Assembly: GCA_947475175.1 (NCBI GenBank)
Contig: CANJLN010000006.1
Location: 1-46,908 of the forward strand
From: Alphaproteobacteria bacterium
GTDB taxonomy: Bacteria; Pseudomonadota; Alphaproteobacteria; Paracaedibacterales; CAIULA01
Reading direction: 5' to 3'
Length of the DNA: 46,908 bases
The notes beneath the pieces were generated by a model. It saw only the letters and a list, made by a program, of their open reading frames with translations, was not told where the DNA came from and searched no databases. Below are positions 9,066 through 17,649 of the stretch, in pieces (within the stretch, counting starts at the first letter, position 1; every line of letters begins with the position of its first letter). The position numbers and the translations under genes were made by a program.

Positions 9066-9989
9066 TCATCCCTTCCCCAACCTCGTACTATCTCCCAAAT
9101 GCTTTTGATTACGAGACCCAGCAATCCTAATCTGCTTTTGACGCTCTCTGGCGCGGTGTTTCTTTTTCTCAGAAACACTGTGGTAACAATTCGAGCAAGA
9201 AACACCTTGTTCAAAGTAAGGTGAGTTTTTGTCAGCCTTGGTTATGGGCATTCGACAACCATGACACTGATCATAACTCCCTTGTTCTAACCCTTGCTTA
9301 ACAGCGACGCGTTGATCAAAAACGAAACACTCCCCTTCCCACAGGCTTTTTTCGGCAGGTATGGTTTCAAGGTATTTTAAAATACCCCCCTTTAAGTGAT
9401 AAACTTCATTAAAACCTTGCGAGAGCATATAAGAGGATGCTTTTTCGCACCGTATACCACCCGTGCAAAACATAGCGACTTTTTTGTGCTTTGTTTTATC
9501 AAGATGTTGACTCACATAGCTTGGAAATTCAGTGAAACAATCCGTTTTTGGATCAAGAGCTCCCTTGAAGGTACCAATTTTAACTTCATAATCATTTCTT
9601 GTATCAACCAACAAAACATCTGGATTACTAATCAGATTATTCCAATCTTGGGGATCAACATAAATACCAGCTCTTTCATTTGGATTGATGTCAGGCTGCC
9701 CCAAAGTTACGATTTCTTTTTTAAGGCGAACTTTCATTCTTAAAAATGGGTGATCGTCGGCAAAAGATTCCTTGTATTCAAGACCCTGCAAGGAAAGATC
9801 ATTCCTTAGATAATGAACAAGATTGTCGATTCCTTCTCTTGTTCCAGAAACCGTTCCATTAATGCCTTCGGCTGCTAAGAGCAAAGTCCCTTTAATGCCA
9901 TTAGTTTTACAAACATCCAATAATGGTTTTTGTGCTTCTTGGTAATTTTTTAAAGAAGCAAACTGATATAAGGCAGCAACAACAATCAT
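9066..9989 (-). CDS. trhO: tRNA uridine-34 hydroxylase TrhO (rhodanese family)
   Basis: A rhodanese-fold enzyme of the YceA/TrhO family, which hydroxylates uridine 34 of certain tRNAs. The N-terminal acylphosphatase-like part ([25 protein letters not shown]) is followed by the rhodanese domain ([11 protein letters not shown], then CTGGIRCEK with Cys175 and Cys181). The C-terminal tail is cysteine-rich ([16 protein letters not shown]) and basic, plausibly binding metal and RNA. The length of 307 aa is usual for the family. It is a single gene convergent with prfA. Confidence 0.92.
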   Translation of the reverse strand: MIVVAALYQFASLKNYQEAQKPLLDVCKTNGIKGTLLLAAEGINGTVSGTREGIDNLVHYLRNDLSLQGLEYKESFADDHPFLRMKVRLKKEIVTLGQPDINPNERAGIYVDPQDWNNLISNPDVLLVDTRNDYEVKIGTFKGALDPKTDCFTEFPSYVSQHLDKTKHKKVAMFCTGGIRCEKASSYMLSQGFNEVYHLKGGILKYLETIPAEKSLWEGECFVFDQRVAVKQGLEQGSYDQCHGCRMPITKADKNSPYFEQGVSCSNCYHSVSEKKKHRARERQKQIRIAGSRNQKHLGDSTRLGKG

Positions 9990-10743
9990 TTTTATTCAAA
10001 CAAATAAAGCATACAACTGCGGCCATAGTAGCTGAAGTAGAGGTAAAAATGCAACTCAGTGAGAAAAGTCAGGGCTTTTTCTAAAAGACCCTCATGAATA
10101 GAACAACAACTGCTACCACACCAACTGCTAATAACAGTCGTCTATATAATAATTCAGGCCAAGGACAGTCCGATAAATTTTGACCAGGCTGAGTATTTTT
10201 CTCCGAACGAAAGAACGAAGGCATGATGAAAAGGTAACGCTTGGAAGCATCTGAACAAAGGAAATTTTTAAAAATAGATTTGCTATACATAGACCGAAAC
10301 ACTCCCACTGAAAGCACCTCATTAATAGTTTTATCCGTAACATCTTTGTTGTGTACCACATATACGTAAAAAACACTTGATTAAAAATGAAGTTTTAATG
10401 ATTTTGTAATGATACACGAATTCCAGTCTCCCTATCGCTTACCTCATGGGTGTTTCATTTTTCCCTTGGTTCCAACGAGTGAATTGTGCTTAAATTCATT
10501 AGATTGGGTTTTTAACTATGGGCCTTTTGATTTGCTAGATGTATTTACTTCACAGAATTGTCTGTTGTTTAAGCTTTTCCAAGCAAAGTTTGCGTCTGGT
10601 TTCGGCCATTTCCTAAATCTACACAGAAAACTAAAATTTATTAATTTGATGCGCCCTCACACTTGGGAAGGCAATATGAAACAACGAAATACCGCCTTTT
10701 CTCTCCAAGCATTTAGGGTGCTGACACTGGAGACATTTGCCAC
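9990..10743. other. Long intergenic region upstream of rne
   Basis: About 750 bases between trhO and rne. It holds one doubtful small reading frame on the minus strand (10081-10359, listed separately). The last 360 bases (10384-10743) hold no convincing gene. A frame at 10409-10876 runs 130 bases into rne and looks spurious. A long 5' untranslated leader for rne is plausible, since in E. coli RNase E controls its own mRNA through such a leader, but no matching structure was identified by eye. Confidence 0.4.
10081..10359 (-). CDS. Possible small tail-anchored membrane protein, 92 aa
   Basis: A weakly supported frame with a GTG start. Its only notable feature is a C-terminal hydrophobic segment (LLLAVGVVAVVVLFMRVF) preceded by two arginines, as expected for a tail-anchored membrane protein. 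An internal ATG at 10224 would give 47 aa with the same anchor. No good ribosome-binding site precedes either start and I recognise no family. It could be a real small membrane protein or chance coding. Confidence 0.3.
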   Translation of the reverse strand: MVHNKDVTDKTINEVLSVGVFRSMYSKSIFKNFLCSDASKRYLFIMPSFFRSEKNTQPGQNLSDCPWPELLYRRLLLAVGVVAVVVLFMRVF

Positions 10744-12924
10744 ATGGCTAAAAAATTACTTATTGACGCTAACCACCCCGAAGAAATTCGCGTGGCGGTG
10801 GTTAATCATGGACAATTGGAAGAATTTGATTCCGAAACATCTACAAAAAAACAAATTAAAGGAAACATCTATCTAGCAAAAGTTGTTCGAGTCGAACCTT
10901 CTTTACAAGCTGCTTTTGTTGACTTCGGTGGCAATCGTCATGGGTTTTTGCCCTTTAGCGAAATACATCCAGACTATTATCGTATTCCAGTTGCTGATAA
11001 AGAAGCTGTCGCTCGAGCCATTCAATCGGCCGCATTAGAACACAGTCTCGAGACGGACTTGGAGGAAGACTCAACAGAAAGCTTTTCTGATGAAGATTCA
11101 CCTTTGGAAGCTGACGATGACGAAACAACCAGCGCTGCCGCCAAAGGCAAACCTAAGAAAACTCCCGGATATCGCTATAAAATTCAAGAAGTCATTAAGC
11201 GCCGTCAAATCATGCTTATCCAAGTTGTCAAAGAAGAACGGGGTAATAAAGGAGCCGCTCTCACAACCTATTTAAGTCTTCCAGGCAGATATTGCGTTTT
11301 GATGCCAAATGCTGGCTATCGCGCCGGTGGCGTATCTCGAAAAATAAATGATGGCGAAGATAGAAAGCGCCTTCGTGATGTTGTTAGGGGACTTGATGTT
11401 CCTGATGGTATGGCTCTGATCGTTAGAACAGCAGGACAAGAACGTAACAAAGTTGAAATCAAGCGCGATTATGAGTATCTCCTAGGGCTTTGGAGTGAAA
11501 TACGAGAACTAACGCTAAAATCAATATCTCCTTTCCTTGTATACGCTGAAGGAGATCTTGTTAAACGAGCGATTCGAGATATCTATGCACGTGATATTGA
11601 TGAAATTTTGGTCGAAGGCGATGAAGCCTATAAAGCAGCCAAAAACTTTATGCGAGCTCTCATCCCAAGCCATGTTCGGAAAGTTCAACCTTACAAAGAT
11701 GAAGGTATTCCTCTCTTTCATAAATTTAAGATTGAAGAACAAATCGCTCAAATTATGTACCCAGCCGTCAAGCTTATCTCAGGCGGATCAATCGTTGTTA
11801 ATGCCACCGAAGCTTTAGTTGCCATTGATGTTAACTCAGGAAAAGCAACAAGAGAACGTCACATAGATGATACCGCTCTTAAAACGAACCTAGAAGCAGC
11901 AGATGAAATTACACGCCAAATGCGTCTTCGCGACCTAGCAGGACTTGTCGTCATAGACTTTATTGACATGAATGATCAAGGTCATATCCAGCAAGTTGAA
12001 AAGCGTTTTCGTGATGCAACAAAGCAAGACCGTGCTCGCATACAACTGGGCAAAATCAGTCAATTTGGTTTAATGGAATTGTCACGTCAACGTTTGCGTC
12101 CAAGCTTAATTGAAACGCACACAACAACCTGCACTCACTGTCACGGAACAGGTTTGGTACGCTCAACTGAATCCATGGCCCTCCATATATTAAGAGCTCT
12201 GGAAACTTTTGCTATCCAAGGTAAATCCAAAGAACTGCTCATAACGGTTCCAAATGAGATTGACTTATATCTCTTGAACAAGAAAAGAGAAGCTCTTTTA
12301 TCAATAGAAAACCGTTACAGCATTGAAGTTGAAGTGACGAGAGATTCTTCTCTCAACTCTCCTGATTTCCGAATTGATATATTGGCTGAAAAAGAGGGTG
12401 ACGAAATTGAAAAAGCTGCTATCAAACAATTTGCCGAAGCAGCACCTACTTCAATAATTGCTCCAACACCTAAAGTTCTAGAGGAGTCGGACGAAGCTGA
12501 ATCAACCGAATCCAATCAAGAGCACAGAAGTAAACAAAGAAGAACACGTTTTCGCCGTGGGCCTCGTCCTACACCTTCTCATCAGCCAGAAACAACGCCA
12601 GTAGAAGCAGCAGAAGCTCATAAAGAAGAAAAACCTGTTGTTGCACCTACGCCCGTTGGTGAAAACGTCAGCCAGGAAGAAGGAGCACCAAACAATCCCA
12701 ATCATCGAAGAAGAGAAAGGCGTCGCCAGTTTCGTCGCAGAAACCCACGCTATCAAAAACCTGAAGATGGAACAAAGGAATCACCAAATTCCAATGTAGT
12801 TCCTTTAGAAACAAGAGATGCTGTTTCAAAACCTGCAAAACGAGAAGACAATAAGACTCAAGAAAAAGCTGCATCTGGAGAAGAAAAGCAATCAAAAGGA
12901 TGGCTTAGAAGGTTGTTAGACTAA
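10744..12924 (+). CDS. rne: Ribonuclease E
   Basis: Endoribonuclease that starts mRNA decay and processes rRNA and tRNA. The S1 RNA-binding domain (NIYLAKVVRVEPSLQAAFVDFG) is split by an acidic insert at about residues 101-135, as is common in alphaproteobacteria. The catalytic aspartates are Asp362 (VAIDVNSG) and Asp405 (VVIDFIDM). The zinc-link is CTHCHGTG (Cys463 and Cys466). From about residue 560 the protein becomes disordered with arginine clusters (RRTRFRRGPRP, RRRERRRQFRRR), the usual scaffold tail for RNA and degradosome partners. The start is supported by GGAG at 10729-10732. The bepA-like gene follows after 22 bases. Confidence 0.96.
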   Translation: MAKKLLIDANHPEEIRVAVVNHGQLEEFDSETSTKKQIKGNIYLAKVVRVEPSLQAAFVDFGGNRHGFLPFSEIHPDYYRIPVADKEAVARAIQSAALEHSLETDLEEDSTESFSDEDSPLEADDDETTSAAAKGKPKKTPGYRYKIQEVIKRRQIMLIQVVKEERGNKGAALTTYLSLPGRYCVLMPNAGYRAGGVSRKINDGEDRKRLRDVVRGLDVPDGMALIVRTAGQERNKVEIKRDYEYLLGLWSEIRELTLKSISPFLVYAEGDLVKRAIRDIYARDIDEILVEGDEAYKAAKNFMRALIPSHVRKVQPYKDEGIPLFHKFKIEEQIAQIMYPAVKLISGGSIVVNATEALVAIDVNSGKATRERHIDDTALKTNLEAADEITRQMRLRDLAGLVVIDFIDMNDQGHIQQVEKRFRDATKQDRARIQLGKISQFGLMELSRQRLRPSLIETHTTTCTHCHGTGLVRSTESMALHILRALETFAIQGKSKELLITVPNEIDLYLLNKKREALLSIENRYSIEVEVTRDSSLNSPDFRIDILAEKEGDEIEKAAIKQFAEAAPTSIIAPTPKVLEESDEAESTESNQEHRSKQRRTRFRRGPRPTPSHQPETTPVEAAEAHKEEKPVVAPTPVGENVSQEEGAPNNPNHRRRERRRQFRRRNPRYQKPEDGTKESPNSNVVPLETRDAVSKPAKREDNKTQEKAASGEEKQSKGWLRRLLD

Positions 12925-12946
12925 GCAGTTAAAAGGAATAGACCTC

Positions 12947-14398
12947 TTGCTTTTCTCTATGTCATTTTCAGACTCTCCACTGTCATCCTCGGACTTGTTC
13001 CGAGGATCTAAGGATTCTCGCAATAAATGCGAGAATGACAAGACGGGGAAAATAGGTTGCGCAAAAGGTCTTTTGTTTTTACTACTCTTCCTTTTCCTCA
13101 AACCAACAGTCTCCTTTGGCACAGATATCCCTGTTGGAAATTTTATTGTTGATGATGAAATTGAATCAACGATTACTCAATGGTTACAAGATATATTTGA
13201 TGTTGCTGGCATTAGAATAAAGCCACAAGTGCTCATTCTTGTTGATCCAAACGTCAATGCTGGCGCTACATTTGGCGGTCAAGTTATTGTTTTCACAGGA
13301 CTCATTTTGAAATGTCAGAATGCCGCTCAAATCCTTGGCGTTCTGGCACATGAATCAGGACACATTGCCGGTGCCCATACAGCAAGAATTGATGCTGCTC
13401 AACAACAAGCTCTCGTCCCTGCTATTGCTTCTACTCTTCTAGGAGGAGCAGCCGCTCTTCTAACAGGAAACACAGCTCCTCTTCTCGCTGGCGCCGCTGG
13501 AGGATTACAGGTGTTTGAGCGCGGTCTTTTAAAGTATTCACGAACCCAAGAAGAAACTGCTGATAGTGCAGCCCTCAAATACCTAGAACTTCTTAATTGG
13601 CCATCAGAGGGGCTATATGAATTTTTAAATCTGCTCGGCAATAATTACAGTGGTCAAATTGACCCTTATACCTCAACGCACCCTTTGTCAGAAGACAGAA
13701 GATCAAAAATACATCTCTATATCACTCAACAAAAGTCTGCGAAAAATACCAAGGTCCCTGAAAAATACGAACTGCAGTTTCAAAGAATCAAAGCAAAAAT
13801 CAAAGGATTCATGGAACAACCTCAAAAAACGCTACGTGACTTACCAGCAAAGGATACATCCATCGCAGCACGTTATGGACGATCCATTGCTCTGTATCGA
13901 CTGGGTAAACTTCAAGAGGCTTTTGTTGTGTTGGATCAATTACTCAAAGAATTTCCCAATGACCCTTATTTTCTTGAATTAAAAGGGCAAATTTACTTTG
14001 AAACTGGAAAAATTAAAGACGCGGTTGTTTGCTACAGAGCATCCGTTAAACAACGCCCTGGGGCGCCCATTCTGAATTTAATTCTAGCGCACGCTTTAAT
14101 TGAAGCATCTCCTCAAAGAAACGAACAAGAATTGAACGAAGCGATACAAGCTTTAAAGCTCACAACCGAAAAAAATGCTGAGAATATCTTTGCCTGGAGA
14201 TTGCTAGCCAGTGCTTATGGGAAAAACCAACAACCGGAACATGCCGCCGGTTGTCTTGCTGAAGAAGCATGGTTAAAGGGAGACACCCATATGGCCAAAG
14301 CTCAGGCGCAGAAAGCCATCAAATGTTCGAATTCGGCCATTGCTAAACGAGCTCAAGACATTCTTAATGAAACGAAGAATGAAGCAGCAAGGTCGTAA
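12947..14398 (+). CDS. bepA: BepA-like periplasmic M48 metalloprotease with TPR repeats
   Basis: Zinc metalloprotease of the M48 family with C-terminal tetratricopeptide repeats. E. coli BepA/YfgC has this build and maintains outer-membrane beta-barrel assembly. The HExxH motif is HESGH at residues 135-139, the third zinc ligand lies in QEETADSAAL near residue 204, and TPR-like helices fill 270-480. The length of 483 aa matches BepA. AAAAGGA at 12931-12937 sits 9 bases before a TTG start; an ATG lies at codon 5. A 60-nt palindromic repeat encodes residues 12-32, between the start and the signal-peptide core (GLLFLLLFLFL, 41-51), giving an odd polar N-terminal extension. How this longer N-region is handled by Sec is unclear. 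Probably co-transcribed with rne. Confidence 0.88.
   Translation: MLFSMSFSDSPLSSSDLFRGSKDSRNKCENDKTGKIGCAKGLLFLLLFLFLKPTVSFGTDIPVGNFIVDDEIESTITQWLQDIFDVAGIRIKPQVLILVDPNVNAGATFGGQVIVFTGLILKCQNAAQILGVLAHESGHIAGAHTARIDAAQQQALVPAIASTLLGGAAALLTGNTAPLLAGAAGGLQVFERGLLKYSRTQEETADSAALKYLELLNWPSEGLYEFLNLLGNNYSGQIDPYTSTHPLSEDRRSKIHLYITQQKSAKNTKVPEKYELQFQRIKAKIKGFMEQPQKTLRDLPAKDTSIAARYGRSIALYRLGKLQEAFVVLDQLLKEFPNDPYFLELKGQIYFETGKIKDAVVCYRASVKQRPGAPILNLILAHALIEASPQRNEQELNEAIQALKLTTEKNAENIFAWRLLASAYGKNQQPEHAAGCLAEEAWLKGDTHMAKAQAQKAIKCSNSAIAKRAQDILNETKNEAARS
12981..13040 (+). repeat. 60-nt A+B palindromic element inside the bepA-like gene
   Basis: Bounded by TGTCAT and ATGACA. Module A (CCTCGGACTTGTTCCGAGG) is followed by module B (TTCTCGCAATAAATGCGAGAA). 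Read in the gene's frame it gives SSSDLFRGSKDSRNKCEND with no stop. It is almost identical to the copy in recF. Confidence 0.92.
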
Positions 14399-14403
14399 TG
14401 TCA

Positions 14404-15267
14404 TTACACTTCTGATTTATATTTCCGTGCCTGAATTTCTCTTTCCATCTCGGCTTGCTTTTGGAAATAAATGCTACGAATAGTCGCGTACGGATCCAGA
14501 GAATTTTTTTCAATATCATTCAAGGCATCAATCAACTTAGAACGACGATTAATAATATCCACACCATAAAGAGCATACCAAAGATACATTTGCTGACGAT
14601 GCTTGTTATGCATACGATGTTTGTTGTGCATAATCCAATAAAGTGGGTTCATCGCCCAATCAGCAAGCATCCCTGTTGCTCCTCTAAATGAAGACGGACC
14701 AATACAAGGAATCATCAAGTACGGACCTGTATTAACCCCCCAAGTAGCAAGAGTTTGGTTAAAAGTTGCATAATGCCTTTCGTTGCTGACTTCTTTGGTC
14801 ACATCTATCAATCCAAATACACCAAAAACGGTGTTAACAGCAAACTTACATAGGGTTTCAACAGCTCTCTCCCCTTCTCCCTGCAAGCCGCTATTAAAGA
14901 CACTGACAGGTGCAAAGGCATTATCAACAAAATTATTAACCCCTGTTTTAGCAGGGTCTGCCATCGTATTGTTGTACATAATGGCCAAGGGCTTTAAAAG
15001 GATTCCATCCAAAACTCTGTTAAAACTAAAAAAAGTACGATTCAAAGGTTCTAAGGGATCCGGCTCTGCTTTCTTTTCTTTTTCTTCATCAAAATTGTCG
15101 GCCCACCAAGCATGTGATTCATTTAAATCATGAGTAGCAATATTTTCAATGCCCGCTTCTGGTGAGGTGGGTGAAGGCAAATCAATGGCACCTACATTTG
15201 TGGCAAATAGAAAATAGATAGCAAACAAGAGGATTTTGAACATCTGACTCTTCACAATTAAATTCAT
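14404..15267 (-). CDS. mlaA: MlaA/VacJ-family outer-membrane lipid-asymmetry protein
   Basis: MlaA removes stray phospholipids from the outer leaflet of the outer membrane and passes them to MlaC. Family signatures are present: DPLEPLNRTFFSFN, GVNNFVDNAFAPV, a central ERAVETLCKFAVNTVFG, and GPYLMIPCIGPSSFRGATG. The N-terminus is a signal peptide ending near VGA (residue 28), but no lipobox cysteine follows, unlike the E. coli lipoprotein. A second in-frame ATG at codon 9 gives a more usual signal length. An 18-nt tandem duplication (14597-14632) repeats MHNKHR. It converges with the bepA-like gene with five bases between stops. The Mla transporter genes are not in this window. Confidence 0.9.
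   Translation of the reverse strand: MNLIVKSQMFKILLFAIYFLFATNVGAIDLPSPTSPEAGIENIATHDLNESHAWWADNFDEEKEKKAEPDPLEPLNRTFFSFNRVLDGILLKPLAIMYNNTMADPAKTGVNNFVDNAFAPVSVFNSGLQGEGERAVETLCKFAVNTVFGVFGLIDVTKEVSNERHYATFNQTLATWGVNTGPYLMIPCIGPSSFRGATGMLADWAMNPLYWIMHNKHRMHNKHRQQMYLWYALYGVDIINRRSKLIDALNDIEKNSLDPYATIRSIYFQKQAEMEREIQARKYKSEV
14597..14632. repeat. 18-nt tandem duplication within mlaA
   Basis: CGATGCTTGTTATGCATA is followed at once by CGATGTTTGTTGTGCATA, differing at two positions. The coded peptide MHNKHR is repeated twice in frame, in a polar part of the protein. Confidence 0.85.
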
Positions 15268-15309
15268 TTATCTAAAGTTGTAGCAAAAATCGTGCCAAAC
15301 TTCATGTGA

Positions 15310-16185
15310 TTATTTTTTTCTTGCATACACAACCATGCCACCAATAACTTGCTCATTCAATTCCTTTAAAATATCCGCATACACTTTATAAAACTTGTTA
15401 ATAGTTTCTTCAGAAAATTGCTTTAAAAAAGTTGTTTCACGAAGCTCTAATTTATTCAGTAAAGCCCAATACCACCTGATAAAATGTTGTGAAAGATCCA
15501 TTTCTTCTAGTACTTCCCAACCTGCTTTATTAAGCCATTCATGAAGAGACCCAATAACAATGGGATGCATTGGGCTGCCTGTCAAATCTTTCAATCCGTG
15601 CAGTTGCTCTGGTTTAAGATGAGAGTAATCAAAAATAACTAAAATAGCCCCAGGCTCTGCAATTTTAGCCAAATCTTTTAAAGACTGCGCTTGATCGGAA
15701 AAAGCATAAAAAGTGTTGAACAAGTAAATCAGCGAGAAGCTATTTTTTTCAAATTTGTGAGCAACATCTTTAACGTCTTCTACTTTGAAATTAACATTGG
15801 GATGAGCATAAGAAGCATACTCAATCGCTTCTTTATCAACATCAAAACCCCAAATGTGATGGAATCCTTTTTCATAAAGATAATCAGCAGTCCCCCCGAA
15901 ACCACAACCAACATCCAAAGTCTTGGTGTTTCTATATAAGTCTTTTGGAGGACTTTCAGCCTCTTGAAGTCCATTTTTTTGTCGAAGATAATGCGTCACC
16001 CTTGCCAAAACCAAGTCAATCGCTTCTTTATCGCCAGCGTGAGCATAATCACCCTCACGAATTTTTGTAAGAAGAACCCGCCCTGGATTTAATTGAGGGG
16101 GAGGTTTTTTGGAATACTTCCAATAAATAACAGCCGCTGCAAAAATAATGCTAAAAAGAAGAAAAAGATTTGGTTTTGATGACAT
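15310..16185 (-). CDS. Membrane-anchored SAM-dependent methyltransferase, substrate unknown
   Basis: A class I methyltransferase. Motif I is LDVGCGFGGTA (residues 90-100), followed by an acidic strand end (WGFDVDKEAIEYA) and FSLIYLFNTFYAFSD as the later core. The first 27 residues are an uncleaved-looking hydrophobic anchor (LFLLFSIIFAAAVIYW) followed by lysines, so the enzyme probably faces the cytoplasm on the inner membrane. Small-molecule, lipid or quinone substrates are all possible; I cannot name one. It follows the rRNA methyltransferase gene by 18 bases and is likely its operon partner. Confidence 0.75.
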   Translation of the reverse strand: MSSKPNLFLLFSIIFAAAVIYWKYSKKPPPQLNPGRVLLTKIREGDYAHAGDKEAIDLVLARVTHYLRQKNGLQEAESPPKDLYRNTKTLDVGCGFGGTADYLYEKGFHHIWGFDVDKEAIEYASYAHPNVNFKVEDVKDVAHKFEKNSFSLIYLFNTFYAFSDQAQSLKDLAKIAEPGAILVIFDYSHLKPEQLHGLKDLTGSPMHPIVIGSLHEWLNKAGWEVLEEMDLSQHFIRWYWALLNKLELRETTFLKQFSEETINKFYKVYADILKELNEQVIGGMVVYARKK

Positions 16186-16203
16186 TTTATTATCTCACCC
16201 TTC

Positions 16204-17475
16204 CTAATTTGCCTTCTTAAAAACGCCAACAACTTCTAAATGCGCAGCCCAAGCGAATTGATCAACAGGCGTAATATGCTCCATAACATAACCACTGTCT
16301 ACAAGCTCTTTTGCATCTCGAGAAAAGCTTTCTGGCCCGCATGAAACATAAACAACAGTCCCAACAGACGATTTACCAACATGTTTAATCTGTTCCAAAG
16401 CACCTGCTCTTGGGGGATCAATAACAACAGCGTCATAAGCATTTAACTCATGAGTGGTCAACGGTTCATCGTATAGATTTCGGTGTATAGGTGTAATCTC
16501 ACGACCACTTTTGGTGATCGCTTGCTCTAAAGCTGCTAGAGATGCTTTATCAAATTCATAAGCATCAACAGGGAATTTGCGACTTAAGGGGAAACTAAAC
16601 GTACCACGACCGCAAAATAAATCAGCTATTCTTTTGGCATCAGCAGGAATTGCATCCATAACCAGTTCAGATAACACCTTATCTGCTTCTTTTGTTGCTT
16701 GTAAAAATCCATAGGCGTCTGTTGCAACCTCTACGCCATCAAATTCAATCACAGGTTCTGCCTCTTGATAGAGAGCATCTATTTTTTTGCCATGTTTAAA
16801 AATGAATCTGGCCAAATTCTGAGAACGTCCAAAACCTTTCAACATCTCTCTTTGAATTTCATTCAGCTGAAGAACCCCTTGAATTTCCAAGCTTAGATCA
16901 ACACCAACTTTAGTTTCTGTTAAAAACATCTTGGCCTTTTGAAAGGGTTCCAAAAGTTCTGTTAAAATCACACGTAAGGGATCCAACAGGTTTCTCAAAG
17001 CAGGAGCCAGAGTATGACATTCCGTCAAATTAACAATCTGATGGCCACGCCAGCGATGAAACCCTAAAAAGACTGTGTCCCCTTTTTTGATTGCTTCTAT
17101 GTTCGAGCGACGTCTCTGCCCAAACGGAAGAGTGATTATATCTTTAACACGATAAGGATCAAGCCCCTGTTCTTGTAAGGGAATTGTAATTAGAGATTTT
17201 TTATATTCCTGGTACAGAGAAGGTTCCATGTGTTGAAGCGTACACCCACCACAATGGGTGAAATGCTTGCAAACCGGTTCAACACGTTGACTGCTTGGTT
17301 GCAAAACTGATTGGAAAACATATCTCTTCCGACGTTTTGTACCAAACTCACTGAAACTGACTTGCTCCCCTGGAAGAGTAAAAGGAACTTTGATCGTCGC
17401 CCCCTCAAACTCCCCTATTCCCTCAGCTTCATGGCTTAAAGAATAGATTCTGCACGTACCCAAATTATCTTCCAT
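16204..17475 (-). CDS. rlmD: 23S rRNA (uracil-C5) methyltransferase, RlmD/RumA family
   Basis: Makes 5-methyluridine in RNA. An N-terminal TRAM-like RNA-binding region is followed by an iron-sulfur cluster site with Cys69, Cys75, Cys78 (CKHFTHCGGC) and a likely fourth ligand Cys153 (LTECHTL). The SAM-binding motif is LFCGRGTFSFPL, then VIDPPRAG, and the catalytic cysteine is Cys379 in VSCGPESFSRD. The length of 423 aa fits the family. Whether it acts on 23S U1939, U747 or tRNA cannot be read from sequence alone. It is divergent from the acetoacetate-CoA ligase gene. Confidence 0.85.
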   Translation of the reverse strand: MEDNLGTCRIYSLSHEAEGIGEFEGATIKVPFTLPGEQVSFSEFGTKRRKRYVFQSVLQPSSQRVEPVCKHFTHCGGCTLQHMEPSLYQEYKKSLITIPLQEQGLDPYRVKDIITLPFGQRRRSNIEAIKKGDTVFLGFHRWRGHQIVNLTECHTLAPALRNLLDPLRVILTELLEPFQKAKMFLTETKVGVDLSLEIQGVLQLNEIQREMLKGFGRSQNLARFIFKHGKKIDALYQEAEPVIEFDGVEVATDAYGFLQATKEADKVLSELVMDAIPADAKRIADLFCGRGTFSFPLSRKFPVDAYEFDKASLAALEQAITKSGREITPIHRNLYDEPLTTHELNAYDAVVIDPPRAGALEQIKHVGKSSVGTVVYVSCGPESFSRDAKELVDSGYVMEHITPVDQFAWAAHLEVVGVFKKAN

Positions 17476-17649
17476 AACCGCCTTTTTGCTGTCATTGCTT
17501 TATCTTTGATTAACCCCCTGTATACCCTGAATTTGAGACAAAAACACTTTAAAAAATACGTTAGACGAGGAATCATCACACACAAGAGCATTGACGCCTG
17601 AACCGCGCATTTGGCAAGATATGATGGTGTATAAATTCTTCTCGGTCAT

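Noticed and set aside
10409-10876. Open frame of 155 codons on the plus strand before rne
   Set aside because: It runs 130 bases into the well-supported start of rne in another frame and shows no recognisable domain or ribosome-binding site.
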